A program made the position numbers and the translations under genes. The notes beneath the pieces are model-generated. The model was not told where the DNA came from, made no database searches, and saw only the letters and a program-made list of their open reading frames with translations. From the NCBI GenBank assembly GCA_020747065.1, contig JAGMVK010000020.1, positions 496,001-560,000 on the forward strand: DNA of 64,000 nucleotides, in the 5' to 3' direction. This document shows, piece by piece, positions 1 through 10,146 of the stretch. Source of the DNA: Cadophora sp. MPI-SDFR-AT-0126. Its lineage: Eukaryota; Ascomycota; Leotiomycetes; Helotiales; Ploettnerulaceae. Positions within the stretch are counted from its first letter, which is position 1, and each line of letters begins with the position of its first letter.

Positions 1-1
1 A

Positions 2-2137
2 AAGCCGAAGAGATTCTGGTTCCGAGATATATGCGTCAACCACCGACTACCTGGAGAGAAAGCCGAATATTGGAATCAGGAATGGATGGATACAATGAGT
101 CAGCATGCGGAGAATGTCATCGACATGAGCGAAGCTATCATGGTCATGTGGGATCAGGGAAAACTCTTACCTCCATTCTCACCTCGGCCCCGAGACGATA
201 GATCCTATGGAGACCTGGATTTCAAGATTCACAGTCCAATACCCCTGGCTCTGGCAGCCGAATACTCCAAGGGGGTTGCAGGAATGCCCCTACACACATA
301 TCTCCCTCTCGATTATGTGGCAAATGAAACTCGGATAATCACACTTTCGAGTGCTCCAAACTATGAAGATCCTCTAGTAGGTCTTATTGGTTACAATCCA
401 ATGCACAACCAAGTCAGTTTCAACTGTGTTTCTTATACGTGGGGAATTGAGGAAGCAACCGAGCCGCTCGAGCTCAGTGGGCAGAAATTCCTGATTCGAA
501 AAAACTTGGATACTTTCCTACGTACTATGAGAAACGCTGGAGGATCGTACATACGGTTCTGGATCGACGCTGTTTGTATCGACCAGGCCAATGTTTCCGA
601 GCGGAATAGACAGCTACCCCGCATCATTGAAGTGTACGAAGATGCGGATGTTGTAGCATGTTGGGCTGGCGAACCTGATGAAGTTAGTAATTTGGCACTA
701 GGACTCGTTGAAGACTTGACACCGACGCACTACGCAGGTGGAGGCTTGCTGTTTGAATCAGGATGGCTAGGCGTCAAGGACAGAGAGGATTTCCCTCGGC
801 GCCTTGCATGTCTGTATCGATTTCTCTGTCGCCCTTACTTCCGTCGCATCTGGGTTGCTCAGGAGCTTGCAGCTGCTCGAAGACCCTACATTGTATGTGG
901 GAAGAACTTCATTGTGGAGTGGAAAAGGCTCGATCACGCGACTTGGCGACTGATGGATATACTGTATTCCGACAAAGAATTGGTGGAGAGAATATACGAT
1001 GCCGACCCCTCGCTCAGGGACATCCCACCCAATGAGCTTTCGTTTGCACGACGTCTTTTCTACCTTCGACATCTTCGACATGGAAGGATGGACGAGCTGC
1101 AGGAGAACTGGAACACGCTTCTAGCTCAGAATGATGAGCCCTGGTACGATATTCCGGATACAGCGCCAGGCATTCTGGATGCCGTTACTCTTTGCCGTGA
1201 TTTCCAAAGCACAGTACCCCAAGACAAGGTGTTTGCCCTGTGGAACTTGGCAACTGACACCAAAGGCATGGATTTCACCATGGACTACACGAAGACACTG
1301 GCTGAGACCTGGCTTGAATTTGCAGTTGCAGTCGCCAAAAAGAGCAACAGCTTGGACATCATATGTGCTGCCGAGCCAACTGTCGCTGATGGACTACAAG
1401 TGCCCTCCTGGTGCCCTGACTGGAGTACTCCTGCAACGGTGAGCAGTATGGTCCGTAAAACTCAAATTCCAATCACTTTGATGAGGGGCATGAGCGACAT
1501 TGGTGGACCAATGTACAGCGCATCCGGATCTGCGACCTTGAGACCAAGATTCTCTTTCACCGATTCCGTCCTCGAATGCACAGGTGTTATCATGGACACC
1601 GTTGGTCTCATTGGGCCATACCACCCAAGTGATGCGCATCTCAGCGAACAGCCCATATGGAGTGACTGGATGGATATGGCCGCAGGAGCACTGCAGTCAG
1701 AGGAAGACGCCGCGCTGCCTGTACTCGAGCAGCAGTTTCAAGCCCGATTCTGGGGTATGTTACACGGCAGGTCTGAAGGAGGATCTGAAAACATGAAAAG
1801 ATACATTCCAGGCTGGGATGGTAAACCTGACGCCATGGTCAAGAGTAACGGGCGCGAAATGATGGCCGTCGTGACGAGGGGTCGTTGCTTGATCATCACC
1901 GAAGATGGATTCATGGGATTGGCTCCTCATTATGTGGAAGAAGGCGCGAAGATTGCTCTTCTGAGTTGTTGCAGCTCGCCAGTCATATTGTATGGGAACG
2001 CAGATGGAACACATAGGTTTGGCGGAAGTTGCTTCGTTCAAGGTTGGATGAGAGGAGAAATGTTGACTCGTTTTGGGACAAGCGAAGAGGAGGCATGGGA
2101 GGCGATCAATAACATGGGAACACTCAGGATTGTGTAA
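2..2137 (+). CDS. HET-domain protein, 5' end cut by window edge
   Basis: Probable heterokaryon-incompatibility (HET) family protein, a fungal non-self recognition or NLR-like response factor. From the ATG at 86 the frame gives 683 residues, with the HET signature YTWG at residues 117-120 and WIDAVCIDQ at 159-167, followed by the usual helical tail. The same frame stays open upstream to base 2. It encodes FWFRDICVN at bases 14-40, which looks like the core of another HET domain (consensus WIDAICINQ), so the gene probably starts outside the window and carries two HET cores in tandem. The ATG at 86 is therefore probably internal. No intron is visible in this part, and the stop is TAA at 2135-2137. 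HET assignment is firm; the tandem arrangement is an inference from one short motif. Confidence 0.85.
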   Translation, partial: KPKRFWFRDICVNHRLPGEKAEYWNQEWMDTMSQHAENVIDMSEAIMVMWDQGKLLPPFSPRPRDDRSYGDLDFKIHSPIPLALAAEYSKGVAGMPLHTYLPLDYVANETRIITLSSAPNYEDPLVGLIGYNPMHNQVSFNCVSYTWGIEEATEPLELSGQKFLIRKNLDTFLRTMRNAGGSYIRFWIDAVCIDQANVSERNRQLPRIIEVYEDADVVACWAGEPDEVSNLALGLVEDLTPTHYAGGGLLFESGWLGVKDREDFPRRLACLYRFLCRPYFRRIWVAQELAAARRPYIVCGKNFIVEWKRLDHATWRLMDILYSDKELVERIYDADPSLRDIPPNELSFARRLFYLRHLRHGRMDELQENWNTLLAQNDEPWYDIPDTAPGILDAVTLCRDFQSTVPQDKVFALWNLATDTKGMDFTMDYTKTLAETWLEFAVAVAKKSNSLDIICAAEPTVADGLQVPSWCPDWSTPATVSSMVRKTQIPITLMRGMSDIGGPMYSASGSATLRPRFSFTDSVLECTGVIMDTVGLIGPYHPSDAHLSEQPIWSDWMDMAAGALQSEEDAALPVLEQQFQARFWGMLHGRSEGGSENMKRYIPGWDGKPDAMVKSNGREMMAVVTRGRCLIITEDGFMGLAPHYVEEGAKIALLSCCSSPVILYGNADGTHRFGGSCFVQGWMRGEMLTRFGTSEEEAWEAINNMGTLRIV

Positions 2138-2226
2138 ATACGAAAGTCCCCAACATTCAACACAACGAGAGACTCAATCTCAAAAGAATCGGGATCCCCC
2201 GAATCCAACGTTAGTATAGAAAAATA

Positions 2227-2759
2227 CTACCCACGCCATGATATTCTCTGGCACCGTAAGTCAACTTCGTTTTTCAAAGCTCGGCCTACGAAGATATCCC
2301 CATCTCTTATCTGAAAAGTAAATCGGAGCTCGCGAGCCAGCGGTCCGAGGTTCTCAAAATCCTGTGCGAACTCCGCAATTATGTTCTCGGATCGCTTTTT
2401 GGCCATATTTCCCAGATTATTTCGAGCAATTCCCACAAATGTTCTAACAATAACCTCGTAATATGTGGGTCTTTGGTCTCACCACCGTACTAGGTTTTGC
2501 CTGCCCGTGCCTTCGTAGCCATATCGAATCCAAACAAGGACCTTAGAAAAGGGACTCAAAATCGTGCCAAGATGGCTTTCCTCTCGGCACCTTTTACATC
2601 CGACAATTCCTTTATATTGTTGAAGAGTGGTGGTGACAGAGTCAGCCAAAGATGCTTTACTTGGTCCTAGAAAGGATCTATCACCGGACTTAAGCGAAAG
2701 ACTATGACTCGCTACTAAAGCCAAGGTGTTGTTTTCATTTATTTCCTCATTTGGTTAGG
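2227..2759 (-). pseudogene. possible relic of a Zn2Cys6 regulator C-terminus
   Basis: On the minus strand, 2724 to 2479 encodes a stretch with GCKRC followed about 15 residues later by KVLVW. This recalls the conserved C-terminal block of AflR-type fungal regulators (CxxC, then a leucine-rich helix, then KVLxWY). A TGA at 2481-2479 interrupts it, yet the same frame stays open again to 2227. No zinc cluster is visible upstream because that region has stops in all the frames I checked. It could be a decayed gene copy or chance. The resemblance is from memory and the assignment is weak. Confidence 0.25.
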
Positions 2760-3274
2760 AATTGTACTTGTTTTGATCAATAAAGACCTCGCTTAACGAC
2801 ATCCGATTACCCGTCTGGTTGTTGTCTCGGCGCACATCACCTGCAGATTGTGGTCGCATCGCCACCATACGCCGCAACAATTGTTTGCATTGTTCGGCAT
2901 GAAATCAAAAGTGCGTCATAGATCTCTAAGCAACCTGAAGATCAAAAACTCTAGATCTTCCTTTTTTTAACCAACATCTGATATTTGGACAGCCGTCAAT
3001 AGGACTCACCTGAATCCACGACTACACCTGCGGCTGGATTATTTTCAAAAGTCTGGATGTTTTTGTCTGATTTCGTGTTCCGACTCCACAGACTGATTCC
3101 GAAAGTCAACATTGTGAACGCTGAGCTGGATGCGGCCAGAATACTGTCAAGACTTGATCGGATTCACAATACTTATCAAGTCCTAAGGCGACGACATAAA
3201 CACAACACAAAGAACAGCACAATCAATAATTCTGCTTGATCTTCATCGGACCGAACCTTCAAACTCCAAACATC

Positions 3275-3586
3275 ATGGCACCTACAGCCGCCATTCCACA
3301 CAGTGCCCTCACCAGACGAGCAATCTCGCAACGCACCGGCTACACCATCATCCTGCCCGTCGTCCTCGGCGTCGTCTTCATGGCTCTCTGCATGTATCTG
3401 TTCTGGTTCTTTTGTCGGAGAAAAGTACAACTAGCAGCTCAGAGGCGTAGAGAAAGAGAACAGTCCATAAAAACATGGGGTAAGGATATGGGGGCCTTGA
3501 AGGGTAAGAAGAGTGGTGGTGGAGATGGGGTACTGCTGGCTGCGCAGGGTCTTGGGATGGGATTGATGGCTGTGGGAAGGAGCTGA
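3275..3586 (+). CDS. small single-pass membrane protein
   Basis: A 103-residue protein of unknown function. The start chosen is the ATG at 3275, in good context after CATC; an upstream in-frame ATG at 3236 would add 13 residues of no evident character. One strongly hydrophobic segment (about residues 23-45, TIILPVVLGVVFMALCMYLF) is followed at once by FFCRRK and a basic, RRRERE-rich cytosolic tail, so it is probably a type-I-like single-pass protein with its C-terminus in the cytosol. The tail ends in a Gly/Lys-rich stretch. No domain was recognised. A leader of about 200 bases rich in short open frames precedes it. Confidence 0.6.
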   Translation: MAPTAAIPHSALTRRAISQRTGYTIILPVVLGVVFMALCMYLFWFFCRRKVQLAAQRRREREQSIKTWGKDMGALKGKKSGGGDGVLLAAQGLGMGLMAVGRS

Positions 3587-4302
3587 TAATTTGAGTTGAG
3601 AAAAGCTTCTTGATGCTTGATTTGGTGCTATTTGGGAATAAGCATCGGGATTGGGATGCCTGGGCTTCTGAATTGGATCTTGGGAGTCTTAGGGGGCCTT
3701 TGCGTACAGAGGGAGGTTGTTCAGGGGTGATGAAGTTGACATGTGGCTTGAAGATTTGGCACTAAAAAAGGCCAACTTGGAAAGGTTCCTTCCTATCATC
3801 GGCGCACTCAAGGACATAATAGATGCGACCCTTCTTCGATACATAATCGGTCTTTAGGAGCGCCAGATATTGGATAGCCCGAGTCTGGATTGTACGGGTA
3901 TGAATTTCCGGCACAATCTTGCTAGATGTATCTAGTCTCGGTCTATTGGGGAATTCAATATATTCTCAATGTCGGATGAAGTTTCCAGTCAATAGCGATC
4001 TTGCTGGAGTGGAGTTCTGATTTTTGCCTGTGTTAGTGCTCGTATGATTATTGAAATTATGGACACTGACAATAAAACAATCACTTAAGATTAAAAGAAG
4101 ACCGGATACATTTAGTATAGCGAGATAAAAAGACTTGAAGCATTCAAATATTTCGTTGACTTGAAGAAACGTTGAGTGCTGTGTCCTGACCATCCAGAGA
4201 ATTCTGATTGGCTGGCTCGGCCTCAGGTTGAAACCAGAGCTTGAGGAACCTTCAAAATATTTCAATCCTGCTTTGAAGCTTCGACTGCGACGAACCGCAA
4301 TC
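3587..4302. other. intergenic, no gene seen
   Basis: A stretch of 716 bases between two plus-strand genes. It presumably holds the 3' UTR of the small membrane protein and the promoter and leader of RSM22. I found no supportable coding region or RNA. Confidence 0.6.
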
Positions 4303-6876
4303 ATGTTGTCAGCCCGGAAAATACCAGGGGCATGTCAATCATGCCGTCTCCAGCTGCAGTCTCTATTCGAGAATGGATTCACGAACTGCGCGCCCACGAA
4401 CGCTGCACGAGCACGATATACCTCTCGTACCCAAACTCGACCTCGAGCCTTCACGCCTCGCCACAATGCCTTACGGGCATTCTCAACAACGAGAATTCGC
4501 CTCGGAGATACGAAACTGGATCTGCCGGAGTCTTCTGCAGCTACACAAGCAGGCATAGAGGCCATGGTGAGGCAGGCGAGGCAAACGTTTGGGGAGACGC
4601 TCCCAAAGAATTATTTGTCGACTGAGGAATATGTGATCTACGAACGATTATATGGGCCACCCTTGAGGGAAACAAAGCCAGAGGATTTGGAGTATCTGCC
4701 TGAAGGAGAAGAAGAAGTAGATGTGGATAAGGTGCGGAATGTGCTATTGAAGCAGAATGCCATGGGTGATTATGAGGAGATTGAGTTCGACCCTGAGCTA
4801 GGATATTCTGTTACGGATGGAGAGCTACCTGCTGAGGAGACAAATGAGATGTATTTGGGACATGAGCTGGCACTAGCTGAGGCCAGTGAGCTGACTGGGG
4901 AGCTTGGGCAGGCTTTGGATGTCGAAGATGTCGAAGGACAAGAGGAAGAACTTGTAGCCAGCGATGAGGTCAATGAGAACGCTTTACGAGTTCAAGGGAG
5001 GAACCAACGAGAAATCGACGCCATTGCACGATTACAACTGGATATGGATGCAGCTTTGGCTAGACCTGTTGAGGAAGAAGAGGAAGACGAGTTAGACGAG
5101 GAGTATGAAGAAGATGAGGAGGATGAAGTGGAGGAGGATGAGGAGGAAGAGGACGGCATATGGATCAGCTCTGATGCTGTTCGAACACATCCTCATACTA
5201 TGACTGGTCGATCAGGAACCAACCCTACGACACTTACCTTTCCCAAAGAAACATTCCTAGCACCCATGTCCGAATTACTGGCACGCGCGAGCACGAAACA
5301 TGTTACTGAAGCTGCAGAGAGGGTATTCGGTGGCAAAGGCTTGCCCTACTCGGCAGCTGTACCAGCTTCGAAGAAAATGCTTCCGCAGAAGAATATAGGG
5401 CTGGATGCAATGCAACACAAAATGAGTGAGATTGAAGCGGATGCGTACCTGGCAGCAGTTATGCCAGGGACATTCGCATCTATCACAAATACTCTTGTAG
5501 AAGTCCGGAAACGGCTTGGTGGCCAGTGGGTCCGAGATCTGATTTTCAGAGAAGGTGGTGAAGGCCCCCGACTTTTGGATGCCGGTGGTGCAGGTGCCGG
5601 AGTCATTGCATGGCGAGAGATTCTTCAAGCTGAATGGGATGTGATGAGAGACGAGGGACTTGTTGAAGGCGAGCAGGTGCCTCATGGTAAGACGTCAGTC
5701 CTCACAGGCTCTACTGCTCTACGGCATCGGATATCTCGATTGTTGGAGGATACAACTTTCCTTCCTCGACTACCCGAATACATACCTGGTCCATCAACCA
5801 CCCCACATTTGGACCGGAACGTGAATCAGCCCAGGAAGTCCTACGACATTATCATTGCACCACATACATTATTCCCACTGAAGGAAGACTTCCGACGTAA
5901 GAATATGGTGCAGAACCTATGGTCACTTCTCGATCCCAAAGGCGGGGTTCTTATACTTATTGAAAAGGGTCTACCCCGGGGCTTCGAGGCAATCGCAGGT
6001 GCAAGGTCTCTTCTTCTCGAGTCTCACATTTCCTCCCCAGGAGAGACCGCCTTCGAGAACGAGATCCAGTCTCCGAATTCAGAAGTATCTCGTTTCACGA
6101 AGAAAGAGGAGGGCATGATCATCGCACCATGCACGAATCATCTCAAATGTCCAATGTATCCGGTACCTGGACTGAGCACTGGACGAAAAGACTTCTGTCA
6201 TTTCCCCCAAAGATTTATTCGCCCAGACTACCTTCAGAAGATTCTCGGTGCTAAGATACGTAATCATGAGGATGCGAAGTTTAGCTACATCGCCGTTCGT
6301 CGAGGCGTTGATGCTCGAAAACGTTACCCCGGTCTTGTACAGGGCGAAGAGGCCACTTTGCAATCCCTTGCCGGATATGAAGACCACGATCTTCCCGACT
6401 CTGATGAGTTTGACTCGGAACCAAGCGATGTGAAATTCGAACCTATGAATCTCCCTCGGATCATTCTTCCCAGTCTCAAACGTCGCGGCCATGTCACTCT
6501 CGACCTTTGTACACCATCCGGAAAGCTCGAGCGCTGGACTGTACCCAGAAGCTTCAGTAAAGCTGCATACCGCGATGCACGTAAGTCTAGCTGGGGAGAT
6601 CTCTGGGCTTTGGGAGCCAAAACTCGAACTTTCAGATCACCTCGTCTTGGACGTTCTGGAGACGATGGCGGTAAGATCAAGGGTATCAGAGATGGAAAGA
6701 TTGGCAAGGGTGGCAAGAAGATGAAGAAGAAGCACTATGATATGATCATGGGCAAGGAAGGCGTTGCGCAGATCAAAGAGGCTGGTATCGCCAGTCGACT
6801 TGTCAAGAGGGAGAAGAGAACCAAGGGCGGTCGAATCTGGAAGGAGCCGAAGCCGCTTGGGGAGGATGACTTGTAA
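4303..6876 (+). CDS. RSM22: Rsm22, mitochondrial small-subunit assembly methyltransferase-like protein
   Basis: Mitochondrial matrix protein of the Rsm22/METTL17 family, needed to assemble the mitochondrial small ribosomal subunit. The ATG at 4303 is chosen because it opens a typical presequence (MLSARK, then Arg/Ser-rich); an in-frame ATG at 4228 adds 25 residues and destroys that character. The product is 857 residues from one uninterrupted exon. The methyltransferase-like core contains LLDAGGAGAGV and APHTLFPL. Four cysteines match the Fe-S ligands reported for METTL17: CTNHLKC (Cys610 and Cys616), DFC (Cys632) and LDLCTPSG (Cys736). A long acidic tract (bases about 5068-5155) lies before the core, and the C-terminus is very Lys-rich. 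The family assignment is confident; cofactor binding is inferred from the family. Confidence 0.93.
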   Translation: MLSARKIPGACQSCRLQLQSLFENGFTNCAPTNAARARYTSRTQTRPRAFTPRHNALRAFSTTRIRLGDTKLDLPESSAATQAGIEAMVRQARQTFGETLPKNYLSTEEYVIYERLYGPPLRETKPEDLEYLPEGEEEVDVDKVRNVLLKQNAMGDYEEIEFDPELGYSVTDGELPAEETNEMYLGHELALAEASELTGELGQALDVEDVEGQEEELVASDEVNENALRVQGRNQREIDAIARLQLDMDAALARPVEEEEEDELDEEYEEDEEDEVEEDEEEEDGIWISSDAVRTHPHTMTGRSGTNPTTLTFPKETFLAPMSELLARASTKHVTEAAERVFGGKGLPYSAAVPASKKMLPQKNIGLDAMQHKMSEIEADAYLAAVMPGTFASITNTLVEVRKRLGGQWVRDLIFREGGEGPRLLDAGGAGAGVIAWREILQAEWDVMRDEGLVEGEQVPHGKTSVLTGSTALRHRISRLLEDTTFLPRLPEYIPGPSTTPHLDRNVNQPRKSYDIIIAPHTLFPLKEDFRRKNMVQNLWSLLDPKGGVLILIEKGLPRGFEAIAGARSLLLESHISSPGETAFENEIQSPNSEVSRFTKKEEGMIIAPCTNHLKCPMYPVPGLSTGRKDFCHFPQRFIRPDYLQKILGAKIRNHEDAKFSYIAVRRGVDARKRYPGLVQGEEATLQSLAGYEDHDLPDSDEFDSEPSDVKFEPMNLPRIILPSLKRRGHVTLDLCTPSGKLERWTVPRSFSKAAYRDARKSSWGDLWALGAKTRTFRSPRLGRSGDDGGKIKGIRDGKIGKGGKKMKKKHYDMIMGKEGVAQIKEAGIASRLVKREKRTKGGRIWKEPKPLGEDDL

Positions 6877-7993
6877 ATGGATACGGATGTATAAAAATTT
6901 GGTCTGGGAAGGAGTTGGATGTACAAGATGACCTCTTTTACTCGGATCGGGAGGACAGATTGTACAAAAGTGTATTCTATGAATGGGATGTAGATGTCCC
7001 CGAACCGGATCCCCGGATCTCGTCTGGTGCTGGCCATGAGATTAGAAATGAAGTCAATGTTTCTCTCCTCGATACTTATGCATTCCTCTCTTTCCGGAGC
7101 CGGCGGTCAATTGTTGTCCCCCGCCTCGGATTCCCATCCATCAATGCCCCCACAAACATCAAACTGCTGACAAGCCTGTCATGCCAGCCTCATTAAACTT
7201 CAACCCCACCAGCTCATCACGCACCAATCACCGCGTTCCCAAGCATCCCAGCTTCAAGGGTCCTCGCACATGTTCAGCCTCAAAGCTCAGTCATCCAATC
7301 AAACCAAATCAAATCCGGAGTCCACCCAATACGGCCTTCAAAACGGCGCACCCGCATTCGCTCGCTCGCTCCCATCGTGGGTCGCAGCGGCTCATGCATG
7401 TCTCGCACCCGAGGGCCTGTCACCCCGAAACGGAAACTCTGCCATCTCCGCCAGCAAGATCCCTGAGCTTCGATTCGTCCGCCGAAGTGTTAACCGCGAA
7501 ATATTATTGATCCCGGGCCTAACATCGTGTCTTTACTCCGTCCGTTCCCATCTTCATCTGGACCTCACGTCCAGTTCTTTGATCTGTCTGCCTGTTTGCA
7601 ATGGATTCATGACGATTTATTGTGTTTTCTTTTGGTGATTCCTCGCCACTTACTCTCTTTAATTAGGTTTTCAAGGTGTGAGGAGAGCAAGGACGGTATT
7701 CATGCTGTCGTTGGCGTGAACTCTGTTGTAGGCTCGTCGTCCATCGATCCGGATTCATAATATCTGCGAGACCTCTTTGTTGAGGTGAAGCTCGGTTTCT
7801 GCCTCCTGCCTACTGTCTCCTTCTGTGCCAGATTTAATATTTCCATCTCCATCCCCTCAGTACTGAGTGAGTGCCCAATTCTCAGCTTCCTCCCACCTAT
7901 TAAACCCAAGTTATGCAATGAACTGACAGCAGCTAGAATACCTTCAGCTCCCTATCAGAGACCCCTCAATCCAACCAAGATAAATCACCCACC
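6877..7993. other. intergenic or long leader, no firm gene
   Basis: A stretch of 1.1 kb between RSM22 and the next plus-strand gene. It is C/T-rich from about 7200 onwards, as expected of a long 5' leader with several short open frames. The largest runs from 7270 to 7638 (122 codons); its composition gives no reason to call it a gene. Confidence 0.5.
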
Positions 7994-8767
7994 ATGATCC
8001 TCCCCCGAAAAAGCCTCTTCCACAAATCCACCACCCCACCAGAATCTCAATCCCAACCACAATCCCAAACCCAAACACCGCCTTCCTCGCCCGAATCATG
8101 GACCCTTCCCGCGTCCTACCGGGTAGCCATCGTTCTCAACGCCAGTATCCTCCTCTTCATTCTCGCCATCATTCTTAGCTTAATTCTGTACACTCGGAAC
8201 CGACGACCGACCTCATACCAATTACACAAGTCACGCAATTCCCTTTCAGACGAGATACAAGACGAAGAAGAAGAGACATTGCTAGAAAGCAAAGATGCAT
8301 ACTCGGATTCTGACTTGGACCTGAGTTCTGCCTCGGTCGGGACGGGTAAAGGAGAAATGAGCGAGAAGAAACGGCCAGGACCAATTCGTATACCATTACC
8401 CGGAACGTTCAGTCCTGTGGGTATATTGAGTCCGAGTATCAGGACGCCTGGGACAGGGAGGAAAAGGGGACATGTGAGGTGGACGCCTAGTGTGCAAGGG
8501 GGCGAAGCGTTTGGAATTTTGGAGCGGGAGGACGCCGAGAATGAGGGTGAGAAGGGGAAGGGAAAGGGAAAGGGGATATCTGGTGAAGGAAAGGATGGGA
8601 GTATAGAAGGGAAGGGGAAGGAGAAGAAGTGCAAATGTAGGGGTAGGAGACATCCTGAATGTTGGAGGTTTGAGTTGCATTTTGAAGATGGAGCAAGGCC
8701 GGTGTTGGGTGCAGAGAGGGAGGAGGGGATGGGGCGGCCTAGTAGTTCACAGGAGCGATGCGACTAG
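7994..8767 (+). CDS. single-pass membrane protein with Gly/Lys-rich tail
   Basis: A 257-residue protein with no recognised family. The start at 7994 has a good context (CACCATG). A Ser/Gln/Pro-rich N-terminal stretch (residues about 15-36) precedes one membrane segment at about residues 45-68 (VAIVLNASILLFILAIILSL), which is followed by YTRNRR, suggesting a cytosolic C-terminus. The tail carries acidic clusters, a GKGKGK tract around bases 8555-8580, and near the end a small Cys/basic patch (KKCKCRGRRHPECW). The composition resembles the membrane-anchored scaffold-like proteins common in Helotiales. The function is unknown. Confidence 0.65.
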   Translation: MILPRKSLFHKSTTPPESQSQPQSQTQTPPSSPESWTLPASYRVAIVLNASILLFILAIILSLILYTRNRRPTSYQLHKSRNSLSDEIQDEEEETLLESKDAYSDSDLDLSSASVGTGKGEMSEKKRPGPIRIPLPGTFSPVGILSPSIRTPGTGRKRGHVRWTPSVQGGEAFGILEREDAENEGEKGKGKGKGISGEGKDGSIEGKGKEKKCKCRGRRHPECWRFELHFEDGARPVLGAEREEGMGRPSSSQERCD

Positions 8768-9354
8768 GTAAATCAATATTTGAGGATGATCGGGTCTTGC
8801 CATGCTTGAAGTGATATTGAGAGCTGTAAGCATGGGTTGATCCGAGTCTGCCGACTGTTCATCTGAGATCTTGATTCTCACCCCCATGGCCTGGACAAGT
8901 ATACAGGTAACAGCAGCAACGTTATTTGTTTCCAGAAGACCAGAAAAATCAGATAAAGGAAAGAGTAACGCAGGAAGGAGAGAACATCCGCAGCGAGTGC
9001 TACCAGACTGTGACAACTGTGCATGGTTTCGCATCACAATCCACTTGAGAATGAAGGCGGGATAGCTTAGCTGGGCGAAATACACATCCGCCCACTACTG
9101 TACGTTCCGGACGTTTTGGTAGAACCCATTTTGGTCCTCGGGCTGAGAGGGGTTTCTGCTGGTGTATGTAAGAAGCTAAGATGCAGGGGTCGAGTCATAC
9201 TCAAGTCAAAACTTTTCTTCTTTGGAGACTGTCGTATGTTTGTGCTGAGTGAGGGATTTCTCAGTGTAGGAGAGATTCGAAGAGGTTTTTTGCTTTTTTT
9301 TCTTCGGGTTTGGAGAATCTTTTACTAATGGGAAAGGGACAAGTTGTGGATGGG

Positions 9355-9381
9355 TTTTTTTTTTTTTTTTTTTTTTTTTTT
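9355..9381. repeat. 27-base homopolymer T tract
   Basis: An uninterrupted run of T in the plus strand, directly visible. It may be the poly(A) scar of a minus-strand retroposed sequence or a simple nucleosome-excluding tract. No retroelement body was recognised beside it. Confidence 0.9.
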
Positions 9382-10121
9382 GGATAAACGGGAATTTCCA
9401 GGCTGTTTGGAGTCAAACACGCTTACAATGAATGTCTGTCATCCTGCTTACCCTAAGCTGCTCTTTCTTACCTAGTTTCGATTGGCTTCGTCACGGTGAT
9501 CATTTTCCTTGCAGCCATAATTGCGACAGGGGTTTCTCAAAGGGTATGGCTTTACAAGGACGAGTAGGTTGACGGATGTTAAAGCATTTGGGCTTAGCTT
9601 TGCAAAGTTTTGGTAATGTCTTCACATAGTGTTGGGACGATTGCTTGAGGACAGACCGAGAGAGAAAGTGTGAGGAGTTCATACCGGTGCATAGTCTAAA
9701 CAACACTGGACCAAAAACCTCAGATCATTCATCAAGGAATGTGCGCTTAGCTTGATGCAAGAGGAGGCAAACAGCTTCTTCATATGCATGTCATAAAGCT
9801 AAAAACTATTCAGCTGTGAGTCAGAAATCGTTTGTATTGAAGCATACAGAATCGGTTCCTCAATTTCTTTGGCACAACCTCACCTTGCCCTCGACGGCTC
9901 ATTCACCCACCCGTTCAGCCCCAGCTAAACCAAAATCCACAAATCATTTTCGAGGTCACATAACGAGATAAGAAAGTCCAGTACATAATTCGAGAAAGCC
10001 TGGGTAGTGTAATTGGCAACATGCACACAACTTGAGCCTTGTTTGGACTACTTGTACTAACATTTGCGCCACTTGGGGCATTTTGGATAGGCGGCAGGAG
10101 AGGCATTTGGACGTGTGTGAT

Positions 10122-10146
10122 CTGAGTTCGAGCCTCAGTCTGGGCA
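10122..10146 (+). other. tRNA-like T-arm and acceptor 3' fragment
   Basis: CTGAG, loop TTCGAGC, CTCAG form a perfect 5-bp T-stem with a canonical T-loop (a Pol III B-box match), followed by TCTGGGC and A, which resemble an acceptor 3' strand and discriminator base. A run of seven T follows a few bases downstream. The 48 bases upstream do not fold into acceptor, D and anticodon arms, so this is at most a truncated tRNA or SINE remnant. Confidence 0.35.

Noticed and set aside
10074..10146. A complete tRNA gene ending at 10146
   Set aside because: The 48 bases before the T-arm do not form acceptor, D or anticodon stems. Only the 3' fragment is kept.
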